The notes under the pieces: generated by a model | What the model saw: only the letters and a program-made list of their open reading frames with translations | Databases searched by the model: none | Told to the model about the DNA's origin: nothing | From: Amyelois transitella | Taxonomy: Eukaryota > Arthropoda > Insecta > Lepidoptera > Pyralidae | Assembly (NCBI RefSeq): GCF_032362555.1 | Contig: NC_083515.1 | Location: 7,599,001 to 7,663,000 of the forward strand | DNA length: 64,000 bases | Direction of reading: 5' to 3' | In this document: positions 38,701 through 52,041 of the stretch, one piece after another | Layout: each line of letters opens with the position of its first letter | Numbering within the stretch: position 1 is the stretch's first letter | Translations under genes and position numbers: made by a program

Positions 38701-41700
38701 TACCTATCCGCAGTTTCTGATATTGGTCTCGATCGCGTCTCATATTACACAGAGCACGATACTGTCGTTGAATACAAATAGCGGCAACTCTTAAAGCACA
38801 ATACTTTTGCCTTATCAATTTACTTTCTTTGTACTGCCTGTAGTATTTTTGAATAATAACTGCAGCTGATTTAAATGTCAAATATGAAAGCCTCTGTTTC
38901 TTAGTTTCCAAATGAGATCTGTAAAACCTTTGGATTGTGACTGTGGAAGTTTTAAGTTGTATGTACTGCTGTCTAACGGTTTTCATTTCAACGTAAGCGC
39001 GGTAATAATTTTGTATGCGAATCGTTGCTGTTCTAATTTTTACATACTCTTGCCTTTCCTTCCTTCCAATGATAAAGGCTTTGTATATTCTCTGTATAGT
39101 GATGCAAGCCTGTCTTTTTTGTTGGAATTCTTGCTTCACTTGCTTTCCACGTCTACAGCTTCGAATCCACGTCTGTATTGTCAACGCAGCTTCTCTTTTC
39201 TTAAGGAAATCTTTACGTTGTTGTCTACCTAACAATAAAGCTCTGAACGCATTTTGTATTCGAATACAAGAAGATCGAATTTGAGAATATTTCGACCTTT
39301 CCAAGAGCATTAGTTGACGAGCTCTGAACTGTCTTTGAATGACTAATGCAGCCGTTCGGATTCTCTTATATTTTTCCTCACATACTTTCTTCGATCTCTG
39401 TGCCCTATATCGTCTTTGTAGACATAGAGTTGCATTCTTTAAATTCATAAACGAAGTTCTTTCTTTACGCAGTTTCAACAAGTTTCTATAATATGTCTGT
39501 ATGTATATAGCAGCGCTCCGCATTTGAATGTAACGTTTTCTTTCAGATTTCATTTTAAGATATGACCTTATATACCTCTGAATTACGAGAGCAGCTTTAC
39601 ACTGGAGAAGGTAAGACGTACGCACTTGCTTCATTGCAAGGTAAGCTCGAATATACTGTTGAATTTTTATAATTGCTTCTTTCTGTTTAATATAATCAGC
39701 TTTTTGTTTCTTCATGAGTAAATTAGCGCGAATTTTTCTTTGCAAAAATATAATTTGATTTCTGTATTTGTTATATTGTAAACGACATGTTCTACCTCTG
39801 TAAAGTGATTGCAGTAAAATAACACTGTTCTTAAATTCAATGTATGTTTTTCTTTGCTCTCTCATATGTAGCAAAGCCAAGTAACGATTTTCAATTATTC
39901 TAACAGACTGTTTCAATTTCTGGAAAGCTCTATGTTGTTTGATCATTTTGTAGGTGCTCTGAATAAACACGACCGCTTTGCGGGTTTCCGCAAAGTTACG
40001 CATATCTTTCTTCATAAGCAGTTTATTTCTGTATTTACGCTGAAGATACATTATAGAATTTCTGAAGCGCGAAAACTGTGCTCTTGCAATATAACCACGC
40101 ACCATGCTTTGAATAGTCACAATATGTTTTAATTTCGTTCTGTACTCTCTCATACAGATCCAACGTCGAATATGACTTTGGAGGATAATAGCCGATTTTT
40201 TTTTCAATTCCTCTTTCTCTAATTTCAGTTTTCTAAGGGTTTCTTTAGCTTGGCTGATAATTTTGATAGACGAATACCAATTCTCAATAGTTAGCACGCT
40301 AGCTTTGTAACGCCGAAAACGAGTTCGGCACAGCCACATACGACAGTACTTCTGCAGTGTTATGGTTCCTGCGACCACTTGTTGCATCTTCCGCTCCACC
40401 AGTCGGTTATACTGAATACGTCGCCACCAACATTGTATCAAACTTGCGGAATTGTTTCTTTCATAAATAATCCTCTCTTCTTCCTTCCTCTTCGCTACTA
40501 TCACCTCATATTTCTTTCTCCACCAGATCTGGATCACATTGGCGGCTCTCTCAAACAATGGAGCGCGGAATACGTGTATAAGTTGCCACAAAAGTGACAA
40601 CGTTTTCTCTCGATGACCATCAGCTATGTCGTTAGCATTTATATCACCCACTATTACAAAATTAGCTTCCTTTAACGAATTCAGAGCTACTTGTACGTTG
40701 TGTATTTTTTGTAAGCGTGAAATGGCTGGCGTTCGCAACTGGTTCAGCAATCCGTTTTTCATTAATATTATTTCCATGACTTTCGTCAGTCGCACACCGT
40801 CTCTGATGTCAGTTGCTAAATTATGAACGGCATATTTGTATTCATCTAAATAAGATTGTTTATGACAGACAACATAACCGAGTGGTCGCAAATGCTTCGT
40901 TATATCACCGATGCCGGCAATGAGCTCTCTCGTAAATCTAATGATGATTTCTCTGCTTTCTTTGCATATGGCATTCCGGCAGAATAGGCAAGGATCGTGC
41001 GATATCAATTTCTTCTGCTTCGCTTGGTCCAAAAAGAAGACGAGCATGAAAAACTTTCTCAAAGTAAACTTTTTGATGGCATCCATGTAAGCGGGCAAAA
41101 GCATGTTAGGCGCCGACGATTTTGAGTGTTTATTTTTCAAAAATGGGTTCTTAAACATTCTTTGTATGATAAAAGAAGTAAGACCTTCAATATCGCTGTT
41201 TGACTTAAGTGGTAAGACCAATCCATAAATAGCTTCAAGTCCGATTCGAAGCCACAAGGGATTGTAAGACAAAAGTAGTTCCATTATGACCTTCTGTAGC
41301 CCAACATCTAAATGTAAATTTCTGTCATTTCTTATTGCTATCAGTTTCTTCTCTATTTGCACATTGAGTTTTACTAATACTTGCGCTATTTCAGGGCTCC
41401 TGAGTAGCGCTCTAGCGGCTCGCCGAAGACTTGCGAGTCTGTGGCTGTTGTGGTATGTACTACAAACCTGCTCTTTAGTGGGAGCTACTGGTACTTCTTT
41501 GTTTCTATTTTCAATCCAAGCTTTCCCGACGTCAATTTTCTGCTCAATGTTACTGTCGAGATCAGCGGGTGGAGTAAGAATGCAATTCAACCACCTTTTA
41601 AATTCCTTTTCGAATTTATCCACTGCTTCCTCATCGTAAAAGTATGTCGACGACAGGAAAGGATCTACTGTTAAAGATTGAGAGTATACATTTTCTACCT

Positions 41701-44700
41701 GATTGATTGTAATGTTGCGGCTTCTATTTCCATCGAAGGTAACATTGGACAGTAAAGATTCTCTGCTTTTTATACTCGCTTTAGGTTTCAAAGATTTCCT
41801 GGGCATTGACACAGGTACTTTCCATAGATCAGGCTCTGTTTTAATAACAGCTTTCTTAGACCAAGATTGTCTTGTTGATATGGAATTCTTGTCTTTGTCA
41901 AATGTGCGATCATGTATTGTGAAAGTAACTTGTTGTTTGCTGGTTTTATCGAGCACTTGCGTTTCAGAAAAGTGGCCGCTCTCTTCAGGAATAGACTGAA
42001 GAGGCGGCGTTATAGACCTTGGTGGAGATCTGATATCACTGCGCAGATCATTGTTCCAGACATTGTGTTCACCAGGATTCAAATAGTTTCTGTCGAAAAT
42101 TTCTCTCTGCTGTTGATATTCTTTGAATAGAGACTGTCTCATTTTGGGATGTTGATCCCTCAAAAAGAAATGAGGTGGCCGCGATTCCGTGTAATACTGG
42201 TGTTCCATAGGCGTATTAGGAGAGTCTTTAGTAAATGTGTCTGAACTTAATTTCATATTGATCTGCAGATCATCGAGAATATCGTGAGTATCATTATTAA
42301 TTTTCGGCAACCCTTTCCTTTCAGTTGAGTATCTTTGGGGGAAGAAGGACAGATCACTAATACGAGAAAATTCTGTGTTGATAGAGAAATTAGGGCTGTT
42401 CAGCTCTTTAGGTGATGATGTGTTAGGGATCTTCTTGTTGACTGGTGTCGGTGTTTCCATGCCGCGGTTATCTACTTCCGTGTGGTTAACGGATAACCAT
42501 TTGTTCGGTTGCGATGTCGTAACAGTTATAATTGAATGAGTCTCATTTTCTTTGTTAGATGTCTTCATATCTAAACTATCATCAAAATCACTTTCAGAAT
42601 TCACACTGACTACTATCTTGGGTCCTTTATGTAGTTTATCAGTTTTAGAGGGTAAACTTTTTAACGGCGTAAATGTGAGATTGTCAAATATATCTGTACC
42701 TAAAGTATTGTCTTTATTAGAAGGCTTTAAAATATTTTGTGCTTGAATTGAATTTTCTTTATTATTGCTTGTGTATGATTTATCATAAGTTTGTTGTAGT
42801 AAATTGGTGTTGTTAGTTTTACGCATGTTGGAAAATACTTCTGAAGTGTCAAAGTTGAAATCTAGACTGGTTGGGGAATCAAAGGGACATTTTGAGTCAA
42901 CGGAATAATCATTCATCATGTTAATTTTGTTTGATGGCTGAAGGACTGTGTGTTGCGTGGTTTGAACCACATTTATATTCTTTTGAATTTTAGTGGTGTT
43001 ATAAATGATTTCAGATTTTTTCTTATAGACTGCCACTGGAGACTTCTTAGATGATTTTTTCTTCATCTTACCAGGAGATATTTTAAAGCCTTTGGGTTGG
43101 TTGCTCTTCCCTTTAATAGTCTGAAACAGATATTTTTTCGAAAACTGTAAAATATATTCAGAACAAATAACACAGATTGATGTACCCTCTAAGTAAGTTC
43201 GAGATGTTTGAGAGAAGTATAATTAACTCATATATACATATTAAAATCCGCCACCTAGGGCAATCAGCAAAAATTCTTTTTCTATTAAGATATGACCAGG
43301 GATCAAACCTTCATCTTGATCAACCTTTTGGTTTAAAGGTGAGAATCCGACAACTATCAGGCCATCAAATTAGAATAGATTTTAAAGCTTCATTATGTTG
43401 CCAACAGACCGGAATCTTACAGACACAAATATGAATAATAGTATTTTTGGTAGAGAAAGACTTGTTTTTTCTTTTTTGAAATGTTAGCCTGTATATAAAT
43501 ATCCAGAGATGTCATTCATGGCCCATCTTAAAATTCTATGTAGAATTGTTTCAAACCTCCACTACTAACTTGGATTATACACTCAGCTTCCCCAGCATTA
43601 AACAAAAATTCTTGTGGGAATTTTCATAAATAGTAGCCTATTGTTACACTTCGTCTATAACCTACATATGTATATTAATACTAGCTGTCCCAGTAAACAT
43701 TGTTTTGCCATATAAATAATTTAATTTTTAGACAACCCTTATCACTAAATATAATGAAAAATAGTTGGCTGATTCTAAGACCTACTTGATATGCTTACAA
43801 AATTTCATGAGAATCGGTCAAGCCGTTGTGACACAAGAATTTTATATATAAGATGACATTTCATCAAAATCAGTAAAGTAAGCATAACAGACTTTTGCCT
43901 TTATAAGTACACATATTAAATTAAAATACTTTTGAAACTATAGGCATCAACGAAAACTTACCATTGTAGACTTCAATACAACAATGACATCATAACGCCC
44001 CCTGCTCTCATTAGTAAAGCGGACGGTCTCTCGCAGTGCTGTGGGCTGCCTTGGAGTCCACAACATGGTGAGGCTGTAACATGTTTCTGGTTCTAGCACC
44101 AGCCATTCTCCAGGCAGTTGGATCACTAGACCCGGGGGAAGACTGCGGCCGAGAGTTATCTAAAAGGTGGAGTATAAACTTTAATATCTGCCCTTACCTT
44201 TAAGTAAAGCACAATTCAGAAGTGTATTAAGTCAACAGAATTGAATAATATTGATCAAGATGTGAAGAGATAAACAAATACATATAGGTACAAACTTTTA
44301 CTTGGGATAACTAGGTAAGTACAATTAATTTGAAATATAGAAAATAGGTACTTAGTGACAGTTTAGATACTTATTTTGTTAAGCTACAAATTTTGATACC
44401 TGTTGTACTTGTTTGGATGGATTGAACACTTCCAAGTTTCTTTCACATGAAGTTCCAATGAGCACATTGTCGAAAACCACTTGCGGAGGTCTAGAGAACG
44501 GTGCGAGAATGAGACGTGGACATTCTTCTTTCGGAGACCTCTTTTGTTTAGCCTCGACTTGACGGCTACGTCTAATATGTTCTGGAGTATTTTCTATCTA
44601 AAATTTAATATATCCATGTACATTATTGTAAGATTTTATTTTATTTACAACAAATTAAAATTTATTTATAACAAATTAAATTTTCAAAATAGTACGTGAC

Positions 44701-44716
44701 TCACTTCAAAATACAT
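35725..44716 (-). CDS. asp: Abnormal spindle (ASPM ortholog)
   Basis: Eight coding exons on the minus strand: 44716-44705, 44597-44400, 44159-43962, 43120-37424, 37332-37140, 36860-36679, 36354-36235, 36030-35725. All phases join to about 2301 aa. Exon 1 is only 12 nt (MYFE) and joins IENTPEHIRRSRQ. Exons 2-3 form an ASH domain (GEWLVLEPETCYSLTMLWTP region). The 5.7-kb exon 4 has a long Ser/Thr-rich part, a calponin-homology domain at about residues 880-990 (starting LRPLGYVVCHKQ), then about 40 IQ-type repeats (x-I-Q-x3-R-R pattern) at about 997-2035 that should bind calmodulin or myosin light chains. The last exons form a helical ARM/HEAT-like end. The family focuses microtubule minus ends at spindle poles in mitosis and meiosis. 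The start faces ZNF598, 545 bp away. Confidence 0.95.
43680..43856 (+). repeat. Dispersed repeat C, copy 2
   Basis: Starts 'actagctgtcccagtaaaca' and ends 'agaattttatatataagatg', matching the copy at 32345-32572 over start, middle and end. It lies in asp intron 3. Confidence 0.65.
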
Positions 44717-45261
44717 GATCCACCGATTTTTTGCACTTTTAACTTGTATTATTACATGCTCATATCACAAATTCTAATAAAATGTTTCACTAAACAATAC
44801 AAAAACGAAATTAAAGTACAAACAAACGTAAATTCGTAAATAGATTTCAGTTTACAATTCAATTCAAAACCAAACCGTCAAAAATCAGAGAAGGAACGAA
44901 CGACAATGCAGAGTTACCAGAAAACATACTTAAAGCTGTTTATTCACAAGATTATTAATAAGTGAATGATATGGGGGATTGAATTGAGATTGATCATGTA
45001 ATTAAACTTTTAGTCTATGGTCTGTATTTTTAGTTTTCAGATTTTTTACCGTGGGTAACACAAGCAAATCAAGAGTTTTGACAGCTGTCATTCAAATCTG
45101 ACCCAAGAAATTTTTCGATTTGCCCTTCATTTTTCTCTCTCGTGCGTACGTATCTACAATACGAATACCTACCTTCTTATTATTCGTTTAATTTTATTGA
45201 CTAAATATAAAAGTACAAATATATTTCTTTTTAGAAATCCCATATTGTACCGATCCAAGCC
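44717..45261. promoter_or_regulatory. Shared upstream region, asp and ZNF598
   Basis: A 545-bp gap between divergent start codons (minus 44716, plus 45262), holding both 5' UTRs. It is a candidate bidirectional promoter. No gene or clear core-promoter motif was recognised. Confidence 0.45.
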
Positions 45262-48200
45262 ATGGCCGATACTCAGGGCAACGACAATTCTACTTGCGTA
45301 GTGTGTTTCAAGAACGTTTTGTATTACTCGATCGGAGAGTGTGATCACCCCGTATGTTTCGAGTGTTCAACCCGAATGCGTGTCCTCTGCCTGCAAAATG
45401 AGTGTCCTATATGTCGACAGGATCTAGCAAGGGTAAACAGACTTATCAATATTTACTTACAAAGTTCCATTCAATTGTATACCTACACGTTGAAGTTCAT
45501 CTGAGAAAATGCAATATTATGTCAGCCTTATCAAACTATAAATAATTATAGATAACGCTTAATTAGACGCAAAGATCTATTTCACAAGTTGTGATATTTT
45601 TTTTTTATATTTTGTAATTTTTTTTCTTAAATGAGTCCCAAGCTTTGCTTGCACTAAATGAAGCTATCAAGATGAATAACTGTTACATACTATATCAAGA
45701 GTAATTCTTATTATATTAAATAATAATTGTTATATTAACACTCTTAAGTAAACTTTTATTCAATAGGTACATATCATTTGTGTATCTGTTACAAAATTTT
45801 GTGTTCATAATATTGTGTAATAGGTACATAAAATATTATAAAGCAAAATGATTTGGGTAAAACTCTTGAAACGGGCCACCGCCGGAGAGGGGTGAGGAGG
45901 GGGGAGGGGATAACACCCCCCCTCCCGTGACCCCCCTTGCCGGAAGCCTATAGTTTTTTTTTTACAAATTCTTAAAGTTTTCATATAAAAAGGGGGGGGG
46001 ATGAAAGGGTTCTGTTCATAGTTAAGTGTCTTTTTTGTTTTTACTTTTAAGCAAAGTTTTTGACTATTTTTTTAGTGCAAAAATATATTAATTAATGTAT
46101 TGTACATGTTTAATGGACAAACTAATTATGTAATACTAAATTAACACAGTTATAATGACAAACCGAAAATATTGCATTTTGTTTAGTCAATTTTTAAGAT
46201 TTTCAAAAATTCATATAAAAAAGGGGGGGCTTCCGGCAAAATAAATACTTGGGGGGGGGGGGTCATACAAACCCTTTTTTTTTGTGAATGATTTTCACCT
46301 ACTACCAACTGTACTGATTATGATTATTTACCCTTTGTTGTTTACCCACAGAACAGATATGTTTCTCAATCTATTTTCCCCCTTTTCTAAATCTATGGCA
46401 CAAAGCACTTAGCTCTCAATAATTAATCCATAAGACTAAAGCAGCATGTAGTCATTTAAATATTATATTTGTTAACACTAGTACCATTGAACAGTTCCAG
46501 GATGGAACTATTGATAATAATTTTTATCACTAGTTCTATTTACAACACATCTTTGTATGATTGTTTAAAGCCAATGTAAGGCAATGTGGTGAAGGTATAA
46601 ATCTGTGTGATTGTATTATTGAGTACCTACATATCTACTACCTTGTAACTTAAAAGTTCAATCTATCTAATTATGAGCTTGAAAAAGTATTTAATTTAGG
46701 AGTCCTAATCTACCCATATTATTGTATGTCTTTCCCTTCAGAATCACTGAACTAAAAGTCCATAAAATTTTGCATACATATAGTGTGGAGTACAGAGAAA
46801 AACATAGGGTACTCTTCACATGGATTAATGAATCAGAATCCAATTTACATTTGCCAGCATACAGTAAATTGTAATACATTCTTTACATTTTGTAGCCCCC
46901 AAAAATGATTGCCCAGTGGACTCTTTAACACAAGTCAACATAGACTAAATTAAACAGATGACATTGTTTAAACATCCAAACAAATGATTATTAAAAAGAA
47001 TTTCCTTCCACAGGTTATATTCACTGAAACCGTTTTGCCTTACAAGGAACTTCGAAATAAGGTGTTCAATGATAGGCTCTTCGAGCGACAGTTCAAAATA
47101 GGGTTTTGTACTCAAGAGATAAAGAATGCCTACGACAAACTGCTGGAGAACCACTGCAAGTTGTGTGACAAAATACCACCATTTCGGACATTTGCTATGC
47201 TCAGTGAACACATGAGAAAAGTCCACGAGAGATTTTTCTGTGACCTCTGTGTTAAACATCTTAAGGTTAGTCTTATAAATAACTTCAACATCTAATTATT
47301 ATCTTTACTTCTTTGTTTACGTATAGTAAGCAATCTTTTAAAAATTCAATATATTTAGGAAGCTATGAATATATAAAGATATCGCTAAGGATAGATTTTT
47401 ATAATTTTCGCGGGATCAAAAACAAATGTCTATTTTTCGATCTCGTCAAACTTTGAATAATGGTTTTCAGATATTCACAAGTGAACGGAAATGCTATACT
47501 CGACAAGAGTTAGGTCATCATCGGCGGAAAGGCGATTTGGACGACACATCTCACAGGCAAGTCTAAAGTCGCGTACACAGCGGGCTAACAAAAAGGCCTA
47601 ATGAATGTTAGCACAAATGTTCATTAGTTCATTGTTCGTTTTTTTACGGCTGGTCGGACCACAACAAATGGTATTGTAAGGCTTCGATGTCCCAGTGTGT
47701 ATGCAGCCTCACTAGCCACTTGAAACAGCTTATAATCAACAGTAAAATACAGGCAGTCCTCGTACTTACGGCAAAAAATTGTATTAATAACAAAAGATAT
47801 ACATGCTTTTATGCAAAGCACGGACCGTCACATAATTTTAACAATTTCAAAATTAATGCAAAAATGTAAAAACGATAGAAATGAAAATTTACTATAATTT
47901 TATTCAATTCTATTTTCTATTTCAAAATCAGTACCTGTACCATTAAAGCTATTCTGAGTAGTGTTATTACTAATGATTTATAAGGATTTAAAACCAACTT
48001 AAACACAACAGAGGCCATCCGCTCTGCGAGTTCTGCGAGGAGCGTTTCATGGACGCGGACGAATTATACCGTCACCTGCGCAAAGAGCATCTGTATTGCC
48101 ATCTATGCGACGCTGACGGCCGCAACTTTTACTACGCCACGCACGGTGCGCTCGCGCAACACTTCCGTAACGACCATTATCTGTGCGAGGAGGGGGAATG

Positions 48201-51200
48201 CGCTGACCAACATCTTACGTCCGTGTTTCGAAGTGAAATCGACCTTAAAGGTAATGTTGATAGTTTATAAGTCTTTGTTTCTGAAATGTAGTTCTTAATA
48301 TCGGACCTAATTTAATAACATGGTTCATCTTGGAATTGCTAAACCCAAAATTAATGCAAAATATGAAATAAAGACACATCTGCTCAGCACCACATATCTT
48401 TAGAATACATTGACATAGTTTGCACATTACGCAACCGAAAGGGATAACCAATGGCTAGTATTATCTGCTCAACAACCTTTCATTTAAATCGTTCCCGGAG
48501 GTATAAAGCGTTTCACGTTATAATAAAAAGCGATAGTTTTTTGCGCGAGAAAAACGGCGTCAAGCATGCTATGCCCAGGAACATAGCATAGCTTATTTAT
48601 TTATCTTTCAATCATTTTGTTTAACTCAAAAGGGACAAGAAAGGTCAATGTTAAGTGCAAAGCCACTTCCACGCATATAGAAAGTCACATTGTTTTCCAG
48701 CCCACAAGGCGACGGTGCACGGGCGAGGCATGAACCGGGGCGCGGCGAGGCAAGCGAGGACGCTGGAGTTACAGTTCAACATCACTCCGCATCCCGTCGC
48801 CCATCGCGCGCCACGGTGAGTTTTACATATGACACTAGCTTTTGTGTTAGGCTGAACTTTTGTGGGAATTTTCAGATAAAAGAAGCCCTTGTTACTCCTG
48901 AAGGAATGTAATAGTGATGACCTTTTTAGTGTAGAAATAGTTGTCCGAATCCTAGCCAATGCATTGTTAAAAACGAACTTTTTGAATGGACTGCCTGAGC
49001 CTTGGAGGTTTATGTTTTATAAGTGTTTATTATAAAATTTAGTATTGTTGAGTTAGTATTCCGTAACACAAGTCTCGGCTTGCATTTGCTGCTTTTTAAA
49101 TTTGTGTGGTTTATCCCATATTATTTATCACTGTAATATGCAAGATAATAATGATACATATACATACACATATTCACGTCTATATCGGCCATGTTCAGCT
49201 GTAAATATTCATGGTGGAATTGAGATTGAAATAATAATGAAAATTGGTAGCAATTAGATTTCCTAGAAAATACGCAGTAGAAATTCGGGGTGCAGCTAAA
49301 CATAGTTATCCGCTTTTCTCGAACAACTTTAAATTTATGACAGTAACAACGAACAAAGACAAGAACCGCCTTCGCCGACGCCCGCAGTGTCGTCGCCTCA
49401 CATCGACCCGCACAGCGACGCTCAGTTCCCGCGGCTGTCCGCCGCTCAGCCCGCGCCCAGTCTGATGCTCGGCGGCCCTGTCAAACACTACAAAGGTATG
49501 ATATGATACACCACTACCACATTTGTAAGTCGCTTCGGAAATATTCGACGGCGCAATAAAGCCCATCCTACCGCCGAATCAAACTGAGTGAAAACTCAAT
49601 GAAATAACGATCTTATTACAAGTACATTAAATTTAAATTCCAAAAACAGAATGTGTCTTGCTATCTTATTCATAATAGCGGCCAATTCTGTTTGCCGGTT
49701 CAAATGGCGCGCTCTGTTACATACACTATATTTTCGCGCCATACAGCGATATTGGCATAATAATATATGTACTTATATGTGTCTAATTTATCACCACCTT
49801 CATTTGTTTACCTTCATTTATAGAGCAAAAAATGGGCTTCATTTGTTCTTGAAGTTGAATTCATCTATATAGTTTTACATAAGATGTCTGTGTGCAGCGG
49901 CGGACGCTCTGACCCGCAACGAGCGCAACTTCCCGGCGCTGGGCCCCGAGGCGGCGGGGAGCTCCGCGCGGCCGCCGCGAGCCGCCTCGCAGCCCGTCGC
50001 CGCCGCCGTCCTCAGGAACTGTGAGTGCTGTGGTTCTTTGCGTGTCCAATCCTTTCAGGGAGAGAGAGAAACAAAGTATGTCCAGGCGTCATCTGAGAGG
50101 ACACAAGTAGGTACAGTTCTAAAGGCCCTAACACTGGGCGTCTTTCGAACTTCGTCGGCTTGGTAGCACCTACACGGCGGGTATCTACCTGTATGATGGA
50201 CATACCGCTACGTCTACGACGTGTCGACGCTAGTGGAACGATGACGTTCTAAAGACGTCCTGTGTGGGGAGACCCTTAGAACTAACTTTCTCTTCATCAT
50301 CCGCCTGGCGTTCGTCTAAGTTGCGTCCTCTCTATTGAGGCCTGGGGTGTGAGTGTAAAAGTACACCTTTGTTTTTCGCTCAGCCAGGGGATCCTTTACC
50401 AACATGATGATTGTTGCACTAAGTGATCTATACTTATGACAACCATGACAACCATATTGAATAATTTCATTCTTCCAGCCAAACCCAGCGTATCGATTCA
50501 GCTACACAGTCAACCGGCCAGTGCGAGCAACTTTCGTTTGACGCAGACGAGTGGCAATCGGATCTCTATACCGCAGCATCAGAAGAAAACACCACTGTCT
50601 GATGATGACTTCCCGTCGTTGGGCAGGGACGATCATCCTAGCATCGGCGCAGGGACTGTTCAGCCTCCGAAGGTATACTCCTTGCTATTGGATATGTTCC
50701 CTTTTTTTTGCATGAGGATGCAATATCATATTGGCTTTGTGTATATGAATTATATCTTGTTTTATTCAGGTCGCGATGATAAACAGCCAAGAAATGAACG
50801 CGATCAAGAAAAATCAGCACAGCTCTCAATCCAAGAAGCCGCAGCTCAGCGGCGAGGCCTTCCCCGCGCTGTCCGGCAGCGGAGCCCCCGCCGCGCCGCC
50901 GCAGTGGATCACGGTCACCAAGCCCTCCAAACCTGCCAAGACTAAAGACAAACCTGCCCCTGAACCACCCAGGGCACCCACATTCAACCCTGTCGCAGAC
51001 TTCCCTACCTTACCGGTCAACTCCAAAACTATCAACAATACCAAACCCAAAAAAGCCCCTGCGAATCCTGCCCCTACAATACAGAGTGACCCCAAAACGA
51101 GCAAGAAGGATAAGAAGAAACAGAACAATGCAAAGAAGGAAAATGTGAATGAGTTCGCGCATGTTAATGGAGCTATTGATAAGAAGATAGCCAGAGAAAT

Positions 51201-52041
51201 GTCCTATGTAGGCATCAGTGTCAATAACAATTCTACAATTGAGCCTCAGAAGAAGGTTAAGACTATAGAGACTACTGTGAGCGAGGGGAATAGGAATGGA
51301 CATGGAGACTTCTCACTGGCCGCGAGGGACTATCCGCCGCTGAGTGCTCGAGTGACTAGCAAGGAGCCAGAGTGGCCGTGCAAGAAGGAAAAGGTACTAG
51401 ATTTCATTCGCCATAGACATTGATAACGTATTGCGAATTCTGTTTCAAAGTTTACAAACACAGATGAAAATATTTCGCAAAATGTACCATAGATTATCTG
51501 ACAAAATCCTAGAGATTTTTAATATTCACCCAAAAATTGTGATACATTCAAATCATATTTTCTTATGGTCTTCCAGGTCTCGAACGGCAACGTCCCCCCC
51601 GGTTTCAAGGCGCGGCCGGCCTGCGACGGGCTGATGTTCACCAACTCGTCCGGGCAGACATTCTCTGCTCCCGTGCACGCCTACATACCGCCGCTGGACT
51701 TCGAGCAGAGAAATAGAGCACTAGTGAAGAAGTTCGCTGTGGCTTTAGGCGGCGCCGCGGCCGTCGAGGACTTCAAAGTGGCCTCGCGAGCTTACCGCGA
51801 CAGCATCATCAACGCAGACGAATTCTATCAACACTGCAAGACGGCTCTCGGACCACAACTGGACTCTGTGTTCCCCGAGTTAGTGGCTCTCTTGCCGGAC
51901 ATTGCCAAACAGCAAGAGTTAGTGGTGGGCCGCGACATGGGCTCGAAGTTGGATACTTGCGCCACCTGTGGTCAGTTGTTAGTGCCTAGTGACAAGATCG
52001 CCCACGATTCCGCTCATTGGCCACCACTCGCTTCACGCTAG
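45262..52041 (+). CDS. ZNF598: E3 ubiquitin ligase ZNF598 (collided-ribosome sensor)
   Basis: Ten exons: 45262-45432, 47014-47265, 47471-47556, 48012-48250, 48701-48815, 49344-49495, 49898-50020, 50479-50672, 50770-51393, 51577-52041. Phases join to 806 aa. The N-terminal RING is CVVC at residues 12-15, then CDHPVCFEC and CPIC. A run of C2H2-type fingers follows (CKLCDKIPPF, FFCDLCVKHL, CEFCEERFMDADELYRH, YCHLCDADGR, HYLCEEGEC), with the family phrases DDTSHRGHPLC and FRSEIDLKAHK. The middle is disordered and repeats the motif F-P-x-L (DDDFPSLG, EAFPALSG, ADFPTLP, RDYPPLS). A helical C-terminal domain (EFYQHCKTALG, LLPDIAKQQELV) ends with CATCGQLL...H. The family ubiquitinates small-subunit ribosomal proteins at stalled ribosomes. 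Intron 3 uses a GC donor (AG|GCAAGT). Confidence 0.95.
45870..46275. repeat. G/C-run low-complexity repeat with inverted and direct sub-repeats
   Basis: In ZNF598 intron 1. Polypurine and polypyrimidine runs (gaggaggggggagggg and accccccctcccg) are followed by 'ttgccggaagcc' at about 45940 and its inverse 'ggcttccggcaa' at about 46230. The phrase 'tcatataaaaaggggggg' occurs twice. No coding potential was seen. Confidence 0.6.
49170..49250 (+). repeat. Dispersed repeat B, eroded fragment
   Basis: Has 'tattcacgtctatatcggcc', 'atgttcagctgta' and 'ggtggaattgagattgaaat', lacking the hairpin core. It lies in ZNF598 intron 5. Confidence 0.45.

Noticed and set aside
38912-42746. Plus-strand ORFs of 64-117 codons across the asp exon
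   Set aside because: They are antisense shadows of the IQ and N-terminal coding sequence; no family resemblance.
37409-43066. The 1885-aa frame as the whole asp protein
   Set aside because: The frame is open upstream to an acceptor at 43121, and ASH-domain exons precede it; the frame also runs past a GT donor at 37423.
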